DNA of 64,000 nt from Fusobacterium necrophorum subsp. necrophorum (GCF_004006635.1 NZ_CP034842.1:1798001-1862000); one strand, 5' to 3'; positions 32,354 through 41,959 are shown, counted from the stretch's first letter. The notes: generated by a model not told the origin, from the sequence alone. Program-made: numbers and translations.

Positions 32354-33154
32354 TTATAATTTTTCCAACTTTTCTCCCAAAGAAGCAAGTGTCACAACTA
32401 ATACCATAAGCAAAATCAGTGGGGGTAGCAGCCACCATTTATAGTATTCTGTAAAATAAATATTTGGAAAACTCATAGCTCTACTGATAATCATTCCCCA
32501 ACTCTTTGATAAAGGATCCCCCAAACCGAGATAAGCTAAGCTAGCTTCAGCTAAAATTGCTTTATTCATTATTTTTACAATAGCTGTCACAATGATTGAC
32601 CAGACCGGTTTTAACAAATGCCATCTGAATATATGAAAAAAGTTTCCCCCATAAGCTTTTGATAATAAAATGTATTTCTCCTGTTTCAGTTTGATTATTT
32701 CATTTCTTGCAATTTTTGCCGGACGAGTCCAAGTCACCAGAACCAATACAAAAACAATATTTTTAAGATTGGTTCCTAAAAATGCTCCCATAACTATCAT
32801 AAGAGGTAATTCAGGAATGCTTAAAAATATATCAATGATAGATAGCAATATTTTATCTTTCCAAGCACCAAAGTATCCGGCTATTGCACCTAAAATACTT
32901 CCCCCAATTGCCGAAAAAATAGCCGTAAAAAAACTGATTTCCAAGCTTGTCCTTCCCCCATATATTAATTGAGAAAAAATATCAAAACCTAAATCATCCG
33001 TTCCGAGTATATGTTCGGCATTTGGAGCTACTAAAGCCTCTGTTGTTTCTAAATTTATATTTTGGAATGAACTATATTGAAAAAAAAATGAGAATAAAAT
33101 AAATACTAAGATTATATATATTTCAATGTTACAAAATAATTTTTTTAACTTCAT
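32354..33154 (-). CDS. DppC/NikC-type permease
   Basis: The 266-residue protein has the N-terminal membrane segment and the region HILGTDDLGFDIFSQLIYGG that is typical of DppC/OppC/NikC. The EAA loop is visible at SKAYGGNFFHIFRWHLLKPV. It has about six membrane spans. Its ATG overlaps the stop of the DppB-type gene by four bases. It forms the permease heterodimer with that neighbour. Confidence 0.88.
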   Translation of the reverse strand: MKLKKLFCNIEIYIILVFILFSFFFQYSSFQNINLETTEALVAPNAEHILGTDDLGFDIFSQLIYGGRTSLEISFFTAIFSAIGGSILGAIAGYFGAWKDKILLSIIDIFLSIPELPLMIVMGAFLGTNLKNIVFVLVLVTWTRPAKIARNEIIKLKQEKYILLSKAYGGNFFHIFRWHLLKPVWSIIVTAIVKIMNKAILAEASLAYLGLGDPLSKSWGMIISRAMSFPNIYFTEYYKWWLLPPLILLMVLVVTLASLGEKLEKL

Positions 33155-34128
33155 ACATGAACCTGCATCTTTTCATTTTCTTTTATTATCTCAGAAATAA
33201 AACTTACTCCCAAAGTTATCCCTACCATAAAGAGAAATATTCCCTGTAGTAAAGGATAATCTCTTGCAAAAACAGCTTCTTTTAACAACTTTCCGATACC
33301 CGGATATTCAAAAACATTTTCCACTATTAAAGAACCTTGTAATATTAAGGCAATACTTAGCAATGCTTCCGTTATTAGAGGTGTTATCGCATTCTTTAAA
33401 CAATGTCTACACAATATATAGATATCCCCAAATCCTTTCGCTTTTTCTATAAAAACATATCTTTTTTCAATTTCTACTATCATTTTTCCTCTCATAAGCA
33501 TAAAAAAATGAGAAACTCTTGCTATCACCAAGGTTAATATAGGCAAAATAGCATGTTTTAAAATATCCATTGTAATTTCATAATTCCATTCAAACGCTAA
33601 AAAAGGAGTGATCCCCCCTGCTATCGGCAAACTCGGTATATAAGACGCCCCCATAACTAAGATTCCGAAGCCTATCAAAAATGGCGGGATTTGAGATAGA
33701 ATTACAAAAAATAAATAACTGTATCTTCCGAATAAATTGTCTTTATAATATGCTGAAAGGGTGCCAAAACTGATTCCCAGAAGTATGGTAATAGTCAATG
33801 AACATAACACGATTCCAATTGTCCAAGGGATTCGTGAGAAAATAATAGTCGATACAGGTAGGGTTTTAGAAATACTAAAACCCATATTCCCTGTAAAAAT
33901 ACTTTTTAAATAGTATAAATATTGTTGCCAGAGAGGCTTATCTAAGCCATAGTAAATGAAATACTGTTCTATTTGCTTTTCGCTTAAACCGGAAATATCA
34001 TCTGCACCTTCACTTGATAAAAATAAAAAGGGATCCGCTTTCATTAAACGAGGTAATATAAAGTTTATACTGATAATAAGAAAAAACAAAATCAAGTATC
34101 GAATTATTTGTTTTTTAGAAATTTTCAT
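33151..34128 (-). CDS. DppB/NikB-type permease
   Basis: The 325-residue protein has the DppB layout: N-terminal span (YLILFFLIISINFILPRLM), a periplasmic segment ending in YGLDKPLWQQYLYYLKSI and GNMGFSISKTLPVSTII, then five more spans. VENVFEYPGIGKLLKEAVFARDYP (quoted here as two parts, VENVFEYPGIG and LLKEAVFARDYP) is the well-conserved DppB C-terminal motif. It follows the binding-protein gene by three bases. Confidence 0.88.
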   Translation of the reverse strand: MKISKKQIIRYLILFFLIISINFILPRLMKADPFLFLSSEGADDISGLSEKQIEQYFIYYGLDKPLWQQYLYYLKSIFTGNMGFSISKTLPVSTIIFSRIPWTIGIVLCSLTITILLGISFGTLSAYYKDNLFGRYSYLFFVILSQIPPFLIGFGILVMGASYIPSLPIAGGITPFLAFEWNYEITMDILKHAILPILTLVIARVSHFFMLMRGKMIVEIEKRYVFIEKAKGFGDIYILCRHCLKNAITPLITEALLSIALILQGSLIVENVFEYPGIGKLLKEAVFARDYPLLQGIFLFMVGITLGVSFISEIIKENEKMQVHV

Positions 34129-34131
34129 ATT

Positions 34132-35664
34132 TTATTTTTTCTCCCTTAACAAAAATGAAAGCTTAGTATGAATAGGAACCGAGTGATCAAACCTTGTGGT
34201 GTAATTTGAGTAAACATCTTTTCTATAGGCATATATGAAATTCTCTGCATATAACGGCAACATAGGAACTTCTTCTGCAATGATTTCCTGAGCTTTATAC
34301 AATAATTCTTTTCTTCTCTTCCGATTTCTTTCATATAATTGTTCCTTTAATACTTTATCTAATTCTGTATTTTTATAACCTTGAATGCTTTGAATTCCGT
34401 TATTCTCCGTAGATGCATATACCCTTCTTACATAATCGGCATCTCCCCCCATATCTCCATACTTCAATAATGCAAATTCATAATTTCCCTTTTTTATATC
34501 ATTATCTCGACTTTTACCGTCGACACTTTTTACTTTTAAATGGATTCCGATTTTTTCCAAATCCAATTTTATCAATTCTGCCAATTTAATCTCCTTTGCT
34601 TTATTAGAAACTAAAAGAGTCCCATGTATCACCTTCCCCTTCATAAGTTTTTTCGCTTTTTCTATGGAGTGAGGATAGCTGGTAACATTGGGATTATGCA
34701 TCGGATTGTCACTTATAACATATTCCACATTACTTAATGTCCCATATCCTCTTTCCAACTTATCGACTAAAATATTTCGATTGATTGCATATGCCATAGC
34801 TTTTCTGATATCTTTGTCTTGAGTTTCCTTTACCTTCTCCTGATTCCATAAAAGTCTGTAGCTATGAAAAGAGTGTCCTATCATAACACCATATTTGGGA
34901 TTATTTTTATATCTATCCACAACATTAGGTGATATGTCTATAATAGAGACTTCCCCTCTTTCTAACGCTAAAACCGGATCACTTACAGGAATCCATTCTA
35001 ATCTTTCAGCTGCCGGTTTCCATCCCCAAAAATGATTGAAGGCCTCAAATGCATAGCTTCCTTTATCCGAATTATATTCCACAACTTTATATGGTCCGCT
35101 ACCAACTAAATATCCTTCCCCTGTATAAGCTAACGGATTATCCACTTTTTCCCAGATGTGCTTTGGAATGATTCGCATAGTTCCTATTCTTTCTAAATTT
35201 AAAGCAGAATATTTTTTAAATATTATTCTTATCTTATTTGGACTGAGTATCTCTACACTTTTTACAATGCTTTCTCCATTGTCATGAATCCGATCCACTA
35301 CCGGTGGAAATTTATCATAATACTCTATGCTAAATTTAATATCTTCCGTTGTTAATGCTTTGTTATCATGCCACTTCACATTTGGATGTATTTCAAATAA
35401 AATGGAATTTTTTTGAGAATCGATTGTCCATTTTTTAGCTAACCAAGGAATAAATCCCTTTTCATCTTTTTCAATCAAAGAATCATAAACAATATCTGTT
35501 TTATATTTTCCCGGACCTCTCATTGAATTTTTAAATGGATTTGGTGCTCCATAATCTTCCCCTTTCATTCTTATGACCGGAACAACTTTCTCCTGTGAAT
35601 AACTGACAACTTGTAAAAATACTAGAAAAAAACTCATAATTAAAATTTTAAATATTTTTTTCAT
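34132..35664 (-). CDS. Family 5 solute-binding protein (DppA/NikA type)
   Basis: The ATG at 35664 follows AAAAAGGAGAAG; upstream in-frame starts are less well placed. The 510-residue protein has a signal peptide (ILIMSFFLVFLQVVSYSQ) and family 5 features: DIVYDSLIEKDEKGFIPWLA, NVKWHDNKALTTEDIKFSIE and IRKAMAYAINRN. These proteins bind peptides, nickel or metal-chelator complexes. It is the first gene of the ABC operon and lies about 140 bases below the sulfur-carrier gene, on the same strand. Confidence 0.88.
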   Translation of the reverse strand: MKKIFKILIMSFFLVFLQVVSYSQEKVVPVIRMKGEDYGAPNPFKNSMRGPGKYKTDIVYDSLIEKDEKGFIPWLAKKWTIDSQKNSILFEIHPNVKWHDNKALTTEDIKFSIEYYDKFPPVVDRIHDNGESIVKSVEILSPNKIRIIFKKYSALNLERIGTMRIIPKHIWEKVDNPLAYTGEGYLVGSGPYKVVEYNSDKGSYAFEAFNHFWGWKPAAERLEWIPVSDPVLALERGEVSIIDISPNVVDRYKNNPKYGVMIGHSFHSYRLLWNQEKVKETQDKDIRKAMAYAINRNILVDKLERGYGTLSNVEYVISDNPMHNPNVTSYPHSIEKAKKLMKGKVIHGTLLVSNKAKEIKLAELIKLDLEKIGIHLKVKSVDGKSRDNDIKKGNYEFALLKYGDMGGDADYVRRVYASTENNGIQSIQGYKNTELDKVLKEQLYERNRKRRKELLYKAQEIIAEEVPMLPLYAENFIYAYRKDVYSNYTTRFDHSVPIHTKLSFLLREKK

Positions 35665-35802
35665 TCTATTCTTCTCCTTTTTCCGATATTCCAAAATATA
35701 AGTATTTTAACTATAATAATTTATAATGAAGTATGCTCTCTATAAATTTCCATCTCTTTTTCACTTCGTGGAATAACTTATTTTTTTACCTTCTTCCATC
35801 TC

Positions 35803-36078
35803 TTATCCTCCTGAAATTGCAACCATAAAAGTTAAGTTATCTCCTTCCCCTAATTTTGCAGAACCTTCTATAGTCTCCTGATTATCATTTAAAAATATAA
35901 GAATTTCTTCATTATAAGATCCGTTCAAGTAAAATAAATCTTTTAATTCCGTATATTTCTTTAAAAGATAATTTTCTATAAAAGATTTGATATCGGTCTC
36001 CTGCTCAATCTCAAACTCTTCTTTCTTTTTCCCCAGCACTTTTTGAACTTTTGTCAAATATTTTACATTAATTTTCAT
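35803..36078 (-). CDS. ThiS/MoaD-like ubiquitin-fold sulfur carrier
   Basis: The 91-residue protein has the length and strand pattern of MoaD/ThiS and ends LGEGDNLTFMVAISGG. The C-terminal Gly-Gly is the reactive end that an E1-like enzyme adenylates and converts to a thiocarboxylate. LNDNQETIEGSAKLGEGDNL matches the region before the last strand in MoaD. No processing is needed to expose the Gly-Gly. An E1-like protein and a JAMM protease in the same gene series support a complete carrier cycle. The sulfur acceptor is unknown. Confidence 0.82.
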   Translation of the reverse strand: MKINVKYLTKVQKVLGKKKEEFEIEQETDIKSFIENYLLKKYTELKDLFYLNGSYNEEILIFLNDNQETIEGSAKLGEGDNLTFMVAISGG

Positions 36079-37432
36079 TTTTTTCCTCCCTTTTCATTTT
36101 AAATAATATCTCTTCTCTGATCTTTTCACAAATACCGTTATATTGATATGGATTTCTAATAATGGAGAGCATTTCTTCATTAAAATAATCACGTAAATTC
36201 GGACTGTTATTAATGATTTCGACCATATCTTTTGTTTCCTTTTTAGAAAGCTTTAAAATATTATTTAATATCTCTTTTGCCTTTTGTTTCTCTAGGGACT
36301 TACTCAAACAAGAGAGAACATATTCCGATATTATGTCATTTTTATATTTATTTACATTTTCTATCATTGTATCGGGATATATACACAAATTGGCAAGAAC
36401 ATCTTCCGTACTGCTTAACATGGAGTCCAGGTAAATACATAAAGAAGGGATTGCCAACCACTCTGCCCACAATTTTCGGGGATCTCTTTCATGTTCATGT
36501 GAACTTGTATTTAAAATCACCTGAACCATGGCATTAATATGGTAACTTATTGCCCCTATTCTTTCACATAGAACAGGATTTTTTTTATGAGGCATCGTTG
36601 AGCTACCCGCTTCTTTTGTTTTTCCTTCTTTGATTTCTCCCACATCTGTTTTTCCCAGCAAATAAATCTCTCCTGATATCTTGTCCATACTTCCGGAAAT
36701 GAGAGCTAATATACTCGCAAATTCCGCGATACTGTCTCTCGAATTTTGCCATGAAATGTTAGAATACTTCAAACCCAGTCTTTCCATGAATCTTTTACCA
36801 ACTGAAATTCCTTTTTCTCCTAATAAATTATGTGAGCCGGTTGCTCCTCCGAACTGACCGTATAGTCCTCTTTTTTTCCAGGATTCCAATCTCTCAATAT
36901 GACGTTCTATTTCATTTAACCATATTGCCAATTTATACCCTAATGTAATGGGAACCGCATATTGCCCATGGCTTCTTCCAATCATAGGAAAATTTCCCGA
37001 TTCCTCAATGATTTTTACTAATTTAGCTTTAATGGAAAGCAATCTTTTATCATAAATTTTAATCGCTTCTTTTATCTCTAACATTTGAGAAGTATCAAGA
37101 ATATCTTGTGTTGTTGCTCCATAGTGTAAATAATTATTATACGGTTCCCCACACAATCTCCTAATCTCATCTAAAACCGGAATTAATGAATTGAAATTTT
37201 TAGCGTAGGAATCAGAGATTTTCTCCCAATTTATACTTGGATTTTCCATAGCTTTTTTAATATAATCAGCGACATCTTTGGGAATAATATCCAATTCGCC
37301 CTCTATTTCAGATAGAATTACTTCTATTTTCATCCATCTTCTAAATCTATTTTTTTCATCGAAAATCTCTTTCATTTCCCTTGTAGAATAGTTATTCGAT
37401 TGAATTTCATAATCTAAAAAATGCACAATCAT
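36068..37432 (-). CDS. PurB/ASL-superfamily lyase B
   Basis: The 454-residue protein has the superfamily signature AGSSTMPHKKNPVLCERI, the region HYGATTQDILDTSQML, and GRSHGQYAVPITLGYKLAIW. These are the three conserved active-site regions of the fumarase/aspartase/adenylosuccinate lyase superfamily, which split or form C-N (sometimes C-S) bonds to release fumarate. It resembles PurB and 3-carboxymuconate cycloisomerase more than argininosuccinate lyase. Its end overlaps the carrier gene by 11 bases. It is a paralogue of the lyase at 38591. It is unlikely to be the purine gene given its context. Confidence 0.82.
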   Translation of the reverse strand: MIVHFLDYEIQSNNYSTREMKEIFDEKNRFRRWMKIEVILSEIEGELDIIPKDVADYIKKAMENPSINWEKISDSYAKNFNSLIPVLDEIRRLCGEPYNNYLHYGATTQDILDTSQMLEIKEAIKIYDKRLLSIKAKLVKIIEESGNFPMIGRSHGQYAVPITLGYKLAIWLNEIERHIERLESWKKRGLYGQFGGATGSHNLLGEKGISVGKRFMERLGLKYSNISWQNSRDSIAEFASILALISGSMDKISGEIYLLGKTDVGEIKEGKTKEAGSSTMPHKKNPVLCERIGAISYHINAMVQVILNTSSHEHERDPRKLWAEWLAIPSLCIYLDSMLSSTEDVLANLCIYPDTMIENVNKYKNDIISEYVLSCLSKSLEKQKAKEILNNILKLSKKETKDMVEIINNSPNLRDYFNEEMLSIIRNPYQYNGICEKIREEILFKMKREEKNEN

Positions 37433-37434
37433 TT

Positions 37435-38598
37435 TTAATATTCCTCCTCATAAGGCTTTTTCTCGGAATCTATTTTTATCTCAGATATAAATAGATCAGA
37501 GATTTCTTCTGCTGTTTTTCCGGTTTTAGAAGCCGTTTCTAAAATATTTTTTGTTATTTTATCCATATTCATCTTAATGTGTTGTAATACTTCCTTTGCT
37601 AATGGAATTCTATTTGCTCCAAATAAGGCATTCATAGATATCGGACCTCCTGCACCTGACAGATAAGAAGGAAGAACGATGATATTTTTCTTTTTCAGAA
37701 TGGGTTTTGCTTCATCTGCAACGGCTAAATTAGCTCCTTGAACTATAACTTTAGCTGAAACCGAATCTGCGTTTTGAGCTGTTATTGTATTTTCAATTGC
37801 TGCTAAAACCAACAAGTCAACATCTTTTTTTATAGTGTCTCTGGTATCTTCCGGATAAAGTTTCGAATCTTCTATTTCCGGCAACATTGTTCCTTTCTTC
37901 TCCAAGTATTCTTTTATCGGAAGCTTATTCTCAGGAGAGTAAAGCAATTTATCTTGATCGGAAATACCCAATATTTTTACTTTTTCTTCCAATAAACCAA
38001 TAATACAAGCTTTTGCCAAAACTCCGAATCCTTGTACTACAGCGGTTGATTCTTCCGGTTTTTTTCCTAAAAATCTTAATGCAGATAAAGCTGAAGCCGC
38101 AACGGCATAGCCTGCCCTGATCTCTCCTAACGTCCACTTATCTATCACGGCTTCCTGAAGTAAAGAAGATAATTTGTCAAATTGTTCTTTGGATAATCCC
38201 TGTGCTTTTTCTATGGCTACTTTAACAGATTTTAGACCTATTTCATGTGCAATTTCTTCTAATTCCCGCATATTGGTATTTAAATCGGAACCCATAGAAT
38301 ATCTTGTTTCTAGAAAAGGCTTTATTGCTTTCATAAATCTTAAAATAACTTGTTTTTTGTCAGGAGATTTCGGATTAAAATCTATTCCTGATTTCGCTCC
38401 ACTCACATTTAAATTACATATTTTCATCTTTTTGCTCATATTCTTTGCCATATTTATTACATGTTGTTTTGTCAGTCCGTCTTTTACCCTAAGTCCCCCG
38501 GCAGCTAATGGTTTAGATAAATCATCAATCACCAGCCAAGCATGAGCATCATATTTTTCATCAAAGTATTCTACAATAAAATTAGCTTCTTTATTCAC
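37435..38598 (-). CDS. Glu/Leu/Phe/Val-type amino-acid dehydrogenase
   Basis: The 387-residue protein has LAAGGLRVKDGLT, KMKICNLNVSGAKSGIDF with the catalytic Lys region, and the NAD-binding segment TAVVQGFGVLAKACI. A second typical segment is ANLAVADEAKPILKKKNII. This family performs reversible oxidative deamination of amino acids. GAKSG replaces the usual GGAKGG, which may change substrate choice. It is translated between two lyases with small overlaps, so it should belong to their pathway rather than to general glutamate metabolism. Confidence 0.8.
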   Translation of the reverse strand: MNKEANFIVEYFDEKYDAHAWLVIDDLSKPLAAGGLRVKDGLTKQHVINMAKNMSKKMKICNLNVSGAKSGIDFNPKSPDKKQVILRFMKAIKPFLETRYSMGSDLNTNMRELEEIAHEIGLKSVKVAIEKAQGLSKEQFDKLSSLLQEAVIDKWTLGEIRAGYAVAASALSALRFLGKKPEESTAVVQGFGVLAKACIIGLLEEKVKILGISDQDKLLYSPENKLPIKEYLEKKGTMLPEIEDSKLYPEDTRDTIKKDVDLLVLAAIENTITAQNADSVSAKVIVQGANLAVADEAKPILKKKNIIVLPSYLSGAGGPISMNALFGANRIPLAKEVLQHIKMNMDKITKNILETASKTGKTAEEISDLFISEIKIDSEKKPYEEEY

Positions 38599-39964
38599 TT
38601 ATATTCTCCTCCTTCATCTTCCTTTTTTTTGTTATAATATTGGTGATAATTTTATCTGCTTCTCCTATATATTTATACGGATCTGTGACAAAATCTATCT
38701 CTTGATCAAACTGAGGGTAATCACTCTTGATTGTATCAATGACACTTCCTCCATTTTCAGCTATATCCATGCTAATTTCATAAATATATTTATGTGCTTC
38801 ACTTTTTCCGATTTTTTTACTTAACCAAAACATTAAAGATTCCGACATTATTTTTTCTTTAGATGCCGCTAAATTCCTATTAATATTTTCTTTATTTACT
38901 TTAAGTCCTTTCAACACAAATTTTATAAGCTCCAATACTTTTGAAAGATACATAGAACTGTCCGTAATACTTACCCATTCGGTTCTGACTCCTCTATAAT
39001 CCCTCTCATGTTCAAGAATAAAAGTATCTAATGAAGTATAAAAATTGGCTTTGACTAATTTTGATAAGGTTACTATCTGCTCACAAACTTCCGGATTTCT
39101 TTTATGGGGCATAGTAGAGCTCCCAATTTTTCCCTTAATAAACGGTTCTGAAATTTCTCCAATCTCATCTTTATTAAGCTCAATGATTTCATTTGCAATT
39201 TTTCCAAAGCAACCCGAAGTAGAAGTAAAAGCAAATAAAATTTCAATAATCCTGTCTCTACAACTATACCAAGATATTTCAGGATTTTTTAAATTTAGTT
39301 TTTTTGAAAATAATTCTATTAATTTATGTCCTCTTCCATCAAAAGCAGCCATCGTACCAACACCACCAAATAATTGAGACACCGTAGAATTATGTTGACA
39401 CCTTCTTAATCTCTCATAATTTCGCATACTTTCATCCAACCATTGAGCTATTTTTAATCCCAAAGTTGTCGGCAATGCTTGTTGACCGTGAGTCCTTGCT
39501 ACAATAACGGTATTTCTATGTTCTATGGATAAGTTTTCCAAAATATCCAAAATATCTTCCATATCTTTTAATAAAATCTCTAAAATATTTTTGATCTCCA
39601 ACATTTGAGAAGTATCTTCAATATCTTGTGTTGTAGCCCCGTAATGAATATAGTTCGTATACTCCGAAGTTAAATTTTTTCCCCATTCTTTTAAAAGAGG
39701 GAATAGGGAATGTCCTGTATTTTCAATTCCTTTTTTTATTTCATTGCAATCCAATTTTTTGATATCAGCAACTTCTTTCAGTTTATCAACAATATATTTT
39801 GGTACTATATCCAATTCACATTGACTTTCCAATAAAGCCACTTCGACATCCAACCATCTTTGCATCCTTTTTTCATCATCAAAAATGATATTCATTTTCT
39901 CAGTATTATAGAATTTTCCATAAAATTTTGAATTTGTTATATGATTACTTTTAAACTCCATCAT
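38591..39964 (-). CDS. PurB/ASL-superfamily lyase A
   Basis: The 457-residue protein has GKIGSSTMPHKRNPEVCEQI, NYIHYGATTQDIEDTSQML and VIVARTHGQQALPTTLGLKI, the three active-site regions of the superfamily. It is clearly homologous to the lyase at 36068 yet well diverged, which argues for two different steps or a heteromer. Its start lies three bases after the JAMM gene stop. Candidate chemistries are amine or thiol addition to fumarate, or the reverse. Confidence 0.82.
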   Translation of the reverse strand: MMEFKSNHITNSKFYGKFYNTEKMNIIFDDEKRMQRWLDVEVALLESQCELDIVPKYIVDKLKEVADIKKLDCNEIKKGIENTGHSLFPLLKEWGKNLTSEYTNYIHYGATTQDIEDTSQMLEIKNILEILLKDMEDILDILENLSIEHRNTVIVARTHGQQALPTTLGLKIAQWLDESMRNYERLRRCQHNSTVSQLFGGVGTMAAFDGRGHKLIELFSKKLNLKNPEISWYSCRDRIIEILFAFTSTSGCFGKIANEIIELNKDEIGEISEPFIKGKIGSSTMPHKRNPEVCEQIVTLSKLVKANFYTSLDTFILEHERDYRGVRTEWVSITDSSMYLSKVLELIKFVLKGLKVNKENINRNLAASKEKIMSESLMFWLSKKIGKSEAHKYIYEISMDIAENGGSVIDTIKSDYPQFDQEIDFVTDPYKYIGEADKIITNIITKKRKMKEENISE

Positions 39965-39967
39965 AAA

Positions 39968-40522
39968 TCACCTATCTTCTAAAATATTGCATTCCAATTC
40001 TCTGTCAGGCAGCCCTTCATAAAAAAATCTTACAATGGGTTTTTGAGGATTAACCATAGAGATGATAACTGCTATTGTTTCTGAATCTTTTGCAAGTTCC
40101 GTATCCAAGGTGGTCGGAGTATCTCTCAAAATATCTGTTGTCCAAGAGACTCTATGCATGTGATACGCACCTACAATTTCTGTATCCTCTTTTATACAAT
40201 CACTCAATATGACTCCCATTTCTTTATTATCAACAACCCATCCTCTCTTTTCTAATGGTGTTTCAGAAGGAATTGCGAATTCTTTCATTTTTTTATCCAT
40301 TCTTTCTTTATCCTCATATCTCCCATTTTTATAAAGAGGGTATATATTTTTGATTAAGACACTTTCGTCATCTAAAACTTCCCCCGATAAAAGTCCATAC
40401 GCTTTCTGTTCCTGTAATTCATAATCATAATATCTCTTTTCTAACTTTCTGTAACAATGTTCAAGCATTCTGTTGTAAATGAATCTAGGTATTTTTACGA
40501 TCTTAGCTTTTTCCATTTTCAT
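39968..40522 (-). CDS. JAMM (MPN+) metalloprotease-like protein
   Basis: The 184-residue protein contains EIVGAYHMHRVSWTTDI followed by TPTTLDTELA, which fits the JAMM pattern of HxH, a Ser/Thr and an Asp that bind zinc; the spacing between HxH and Asp is longer than usual. JAMM proteins in sulfur-carrier clusters cut an amino acid or peptide off the carrier C-terminus. Here the carrier already ends in Gly-Gly, so release of a carrier-bound product is the likelier role. It is placed directly after the E1-like gene. Zinc binding and function are predicted only. Confidence 0.7.
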   Translation of the reverse strand: MKMEKAKIVKIPRFIYNRMLEHCYRKLEKRYYDYELQEQKAYGLLSGEVLDDESVLIKNIYPLYKNGRYEDKERMDKKMKEFAIPSETPLEKRGWVVDNKEMGVILSDCIKEDTEIVGAYHMHRVSWTTDILRDTPTTLDTELAKDSETIAVIISMVNPQKPIVRFFYEGLPDRELECNILEDR

Positions 40523-40539
40523 CTATTTCACCTCAATTA

Positions 40540-41586
40540 TTAAAAAATTAGTCGTTTTGCCTTAAATCCTTTTTCCAAAAGTCCTTTTACAATTAATAAT
40601 GATAAGTTCCCCGAAGAGGAGGCTACTAAAATAACCTTATTTTTATACTCCAATAATTTAGATATATTTTTTCCTAATTCGCTTACTAAAACGTCTAAAC
40701 GTTCAATATGAATTTCTTTTCCTAAAAATTCAGTATTATCTATATTTAATATTAGAAATTCATCTTTTTGCTCTTTCGTTAGCTCTTCCAATTCATAAAA
40801 ATGGACGCTTTCAACTTTTACTTCAGATATTAAAGGCTTTTTTACTTCCTCAATTTTATTTAGTTTCTTTTTCTTTAAACTCACTTTTTGAAAATCCATT
40901 TCAAGTGCATCATAAATAAGAAGTTTTCCTATTAAACTCTCTCCAATATTTAAGATCAGTTTTATAACCTCCGTTGCTTGAATACATCCTATAACACCTG
41001 GCGTTGTTCCTAATATTCCCTTATCAAGTATCCCTAACTCTTTTAGCTCTGAGCTTTCCTTTGGAAATAAATCTCGGTATGTAAAGCCTTCTTTGGTGCA
41101 GAATACGGAAACTTGCCCTTCAAATTCAAATACACTTCCATATACATATGGTTTTTCTAATTTCTCACATGTGTCGCTGATTAAATAGCGAACATAAAAA
41201 TTATCTGTTGCATCTACCACATAGTCATATTCTCCTATGATCTCTTCTGCATTGTCTTTATCTAGAGGAATATCATATGCTACTATATGGATGGTAGGAT
41301 TCAATCTTAATAGTTTTTCTTTCGCTATGAAAGATTTCTTTTCCTCTAAAGAAGTACTGTCATATAGTACTTGTCTTTGTAAATTACTAATATCAACAGT
41401 ATCAAATTCTACCAATCCAATTGTTCCAATGCCGGCAGCAGATAAATATAAGGCTGCCGGACTCCCAAGACCTCCAACTCCAATAATCAATACTTTTGTT
41501 TCTAATAACTTTTTTTGCCCATCAATCCCAACATTGTGTAGCAAAAAATGTCTGGAATACCTAGAAAAAAAATCTTCATTTAGCAT
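40540..41586 (-). CDS. ThiF/MoeB-like E1 adenylyltransferase with degenerate rhodanese domain
   Basis: The 348-residue protein begins FFSRYSRHFLLHNVGIDGQ and has the nucleotide-binding loop VLIIGVGGLGSPAALYLSAA, then DTVDISNLQRQVLY and VDATDNFYVRYLI, all ThiF/MoeB marks. These enzymes adenylate the Gly-Gly end of a carrier. The C-terminal 90 residues look like a rhodanese domain (NKVILVASSSGNLSLLIVKG) in which the active Cys is replaced, so sulfur transfer would need another donor. No CxxC zinc pairs are evident. It is the first gene of the long minus-strand series. Confidence 0.85.
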   Translation of the reverse strand: MLNEDFFSRYSRHFLLHNVGIDGQKKLLETKVLIIGVGGLGSPAALYLSAAGIGTIGLVEFDTVDISNLQRQVLYDSTSLEEKKSFIAKEKLLRLNPTIHIVAYDIPLDKDNAEEIIGEYDYVVDATDNFYVRYLISDTCEKLEKPYVYGSVFEFEGQVSVFCTKEGFTYRDLFPKESSELKELGILDKGILGTTPGVIGCIQATEVIKLILNIGESLIGKLLIYDALEMDFQKVSLKKKKLNKIEEVKKPLISEVKVESVHFYELEELTKEQKDEFLILNIDNTEFLGKEIHIERLDVLVSELGKNISKLLEYKNKVILVASSSGNLSLLIVKGLLEKGFKAKRLIF

Positions 41587-41589
41587 ATA

Positions 41590-41851
41590 AAAACCTCCAT
41601 ATAAAAAAATTTAAATCTTGAAATATTTTTTAAATCATATCTAATATTATCACTAAAATAAGAATAATTCAAGAAAAAAATAATTTAAATTAATATTATT
41701 TAAAAACAAAAAAATTATATATAAATAATATTCTACAAATTATTTAAAATAGTAACTTAAATTTTCATAAAATTTCTCTCCGATTTTAAAAAATACAATC
41801 TATAATTTTTTTAAAAATGATATGCAAATTAAAAAAAATGAACTCAATAAA
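41590..41851. other. Intergenic region upstream of the E1-like gene
   Basis: About 260 very AT-rich bases without a plausible gene. It must hold the promoter of the long minus-strand series, but no clear -35/-10 pair or riboswitch fold stands out to me. Confidence 0.4.
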
Positions 41852-41881
41852 AAAACTGCCCTCAATCTTGAGAACAGTTTT
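41852..41881 (-). terminator. Terminator of the PTS gene
   Basis: AAAACTG, CTCAA, TTGAG and CAGTTTT form a stem with a small internal loop; read on the minus strand it is followed by a run of T. It lies about 80 bases after the stop of the PTS permease. Confidence 0.7.
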
Positions 41882-41959
41882 CTATGAATTTTTCCTCCAA
41901 AAATTTCAAATCTTCCGAATAATCTTTTGTTCTACACGCCTCGTCACATGATTTCAAAA

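Noticed and set aside
36068-39964. The two lyases as purB and argH housekeeping genes
   Set aside because: Both are close to each other, lie with sulfur-carrier genes and no purine or arginine genes are near; superfamily membership alone does not give these functions.
41590-41851. Riboswitch upstream of the sulfur-carrier cluster (thiamine, cobalamin or SAM type)
   Set aside because: No conserved core sequence of these classes could be recognised in the AT-rich leader.
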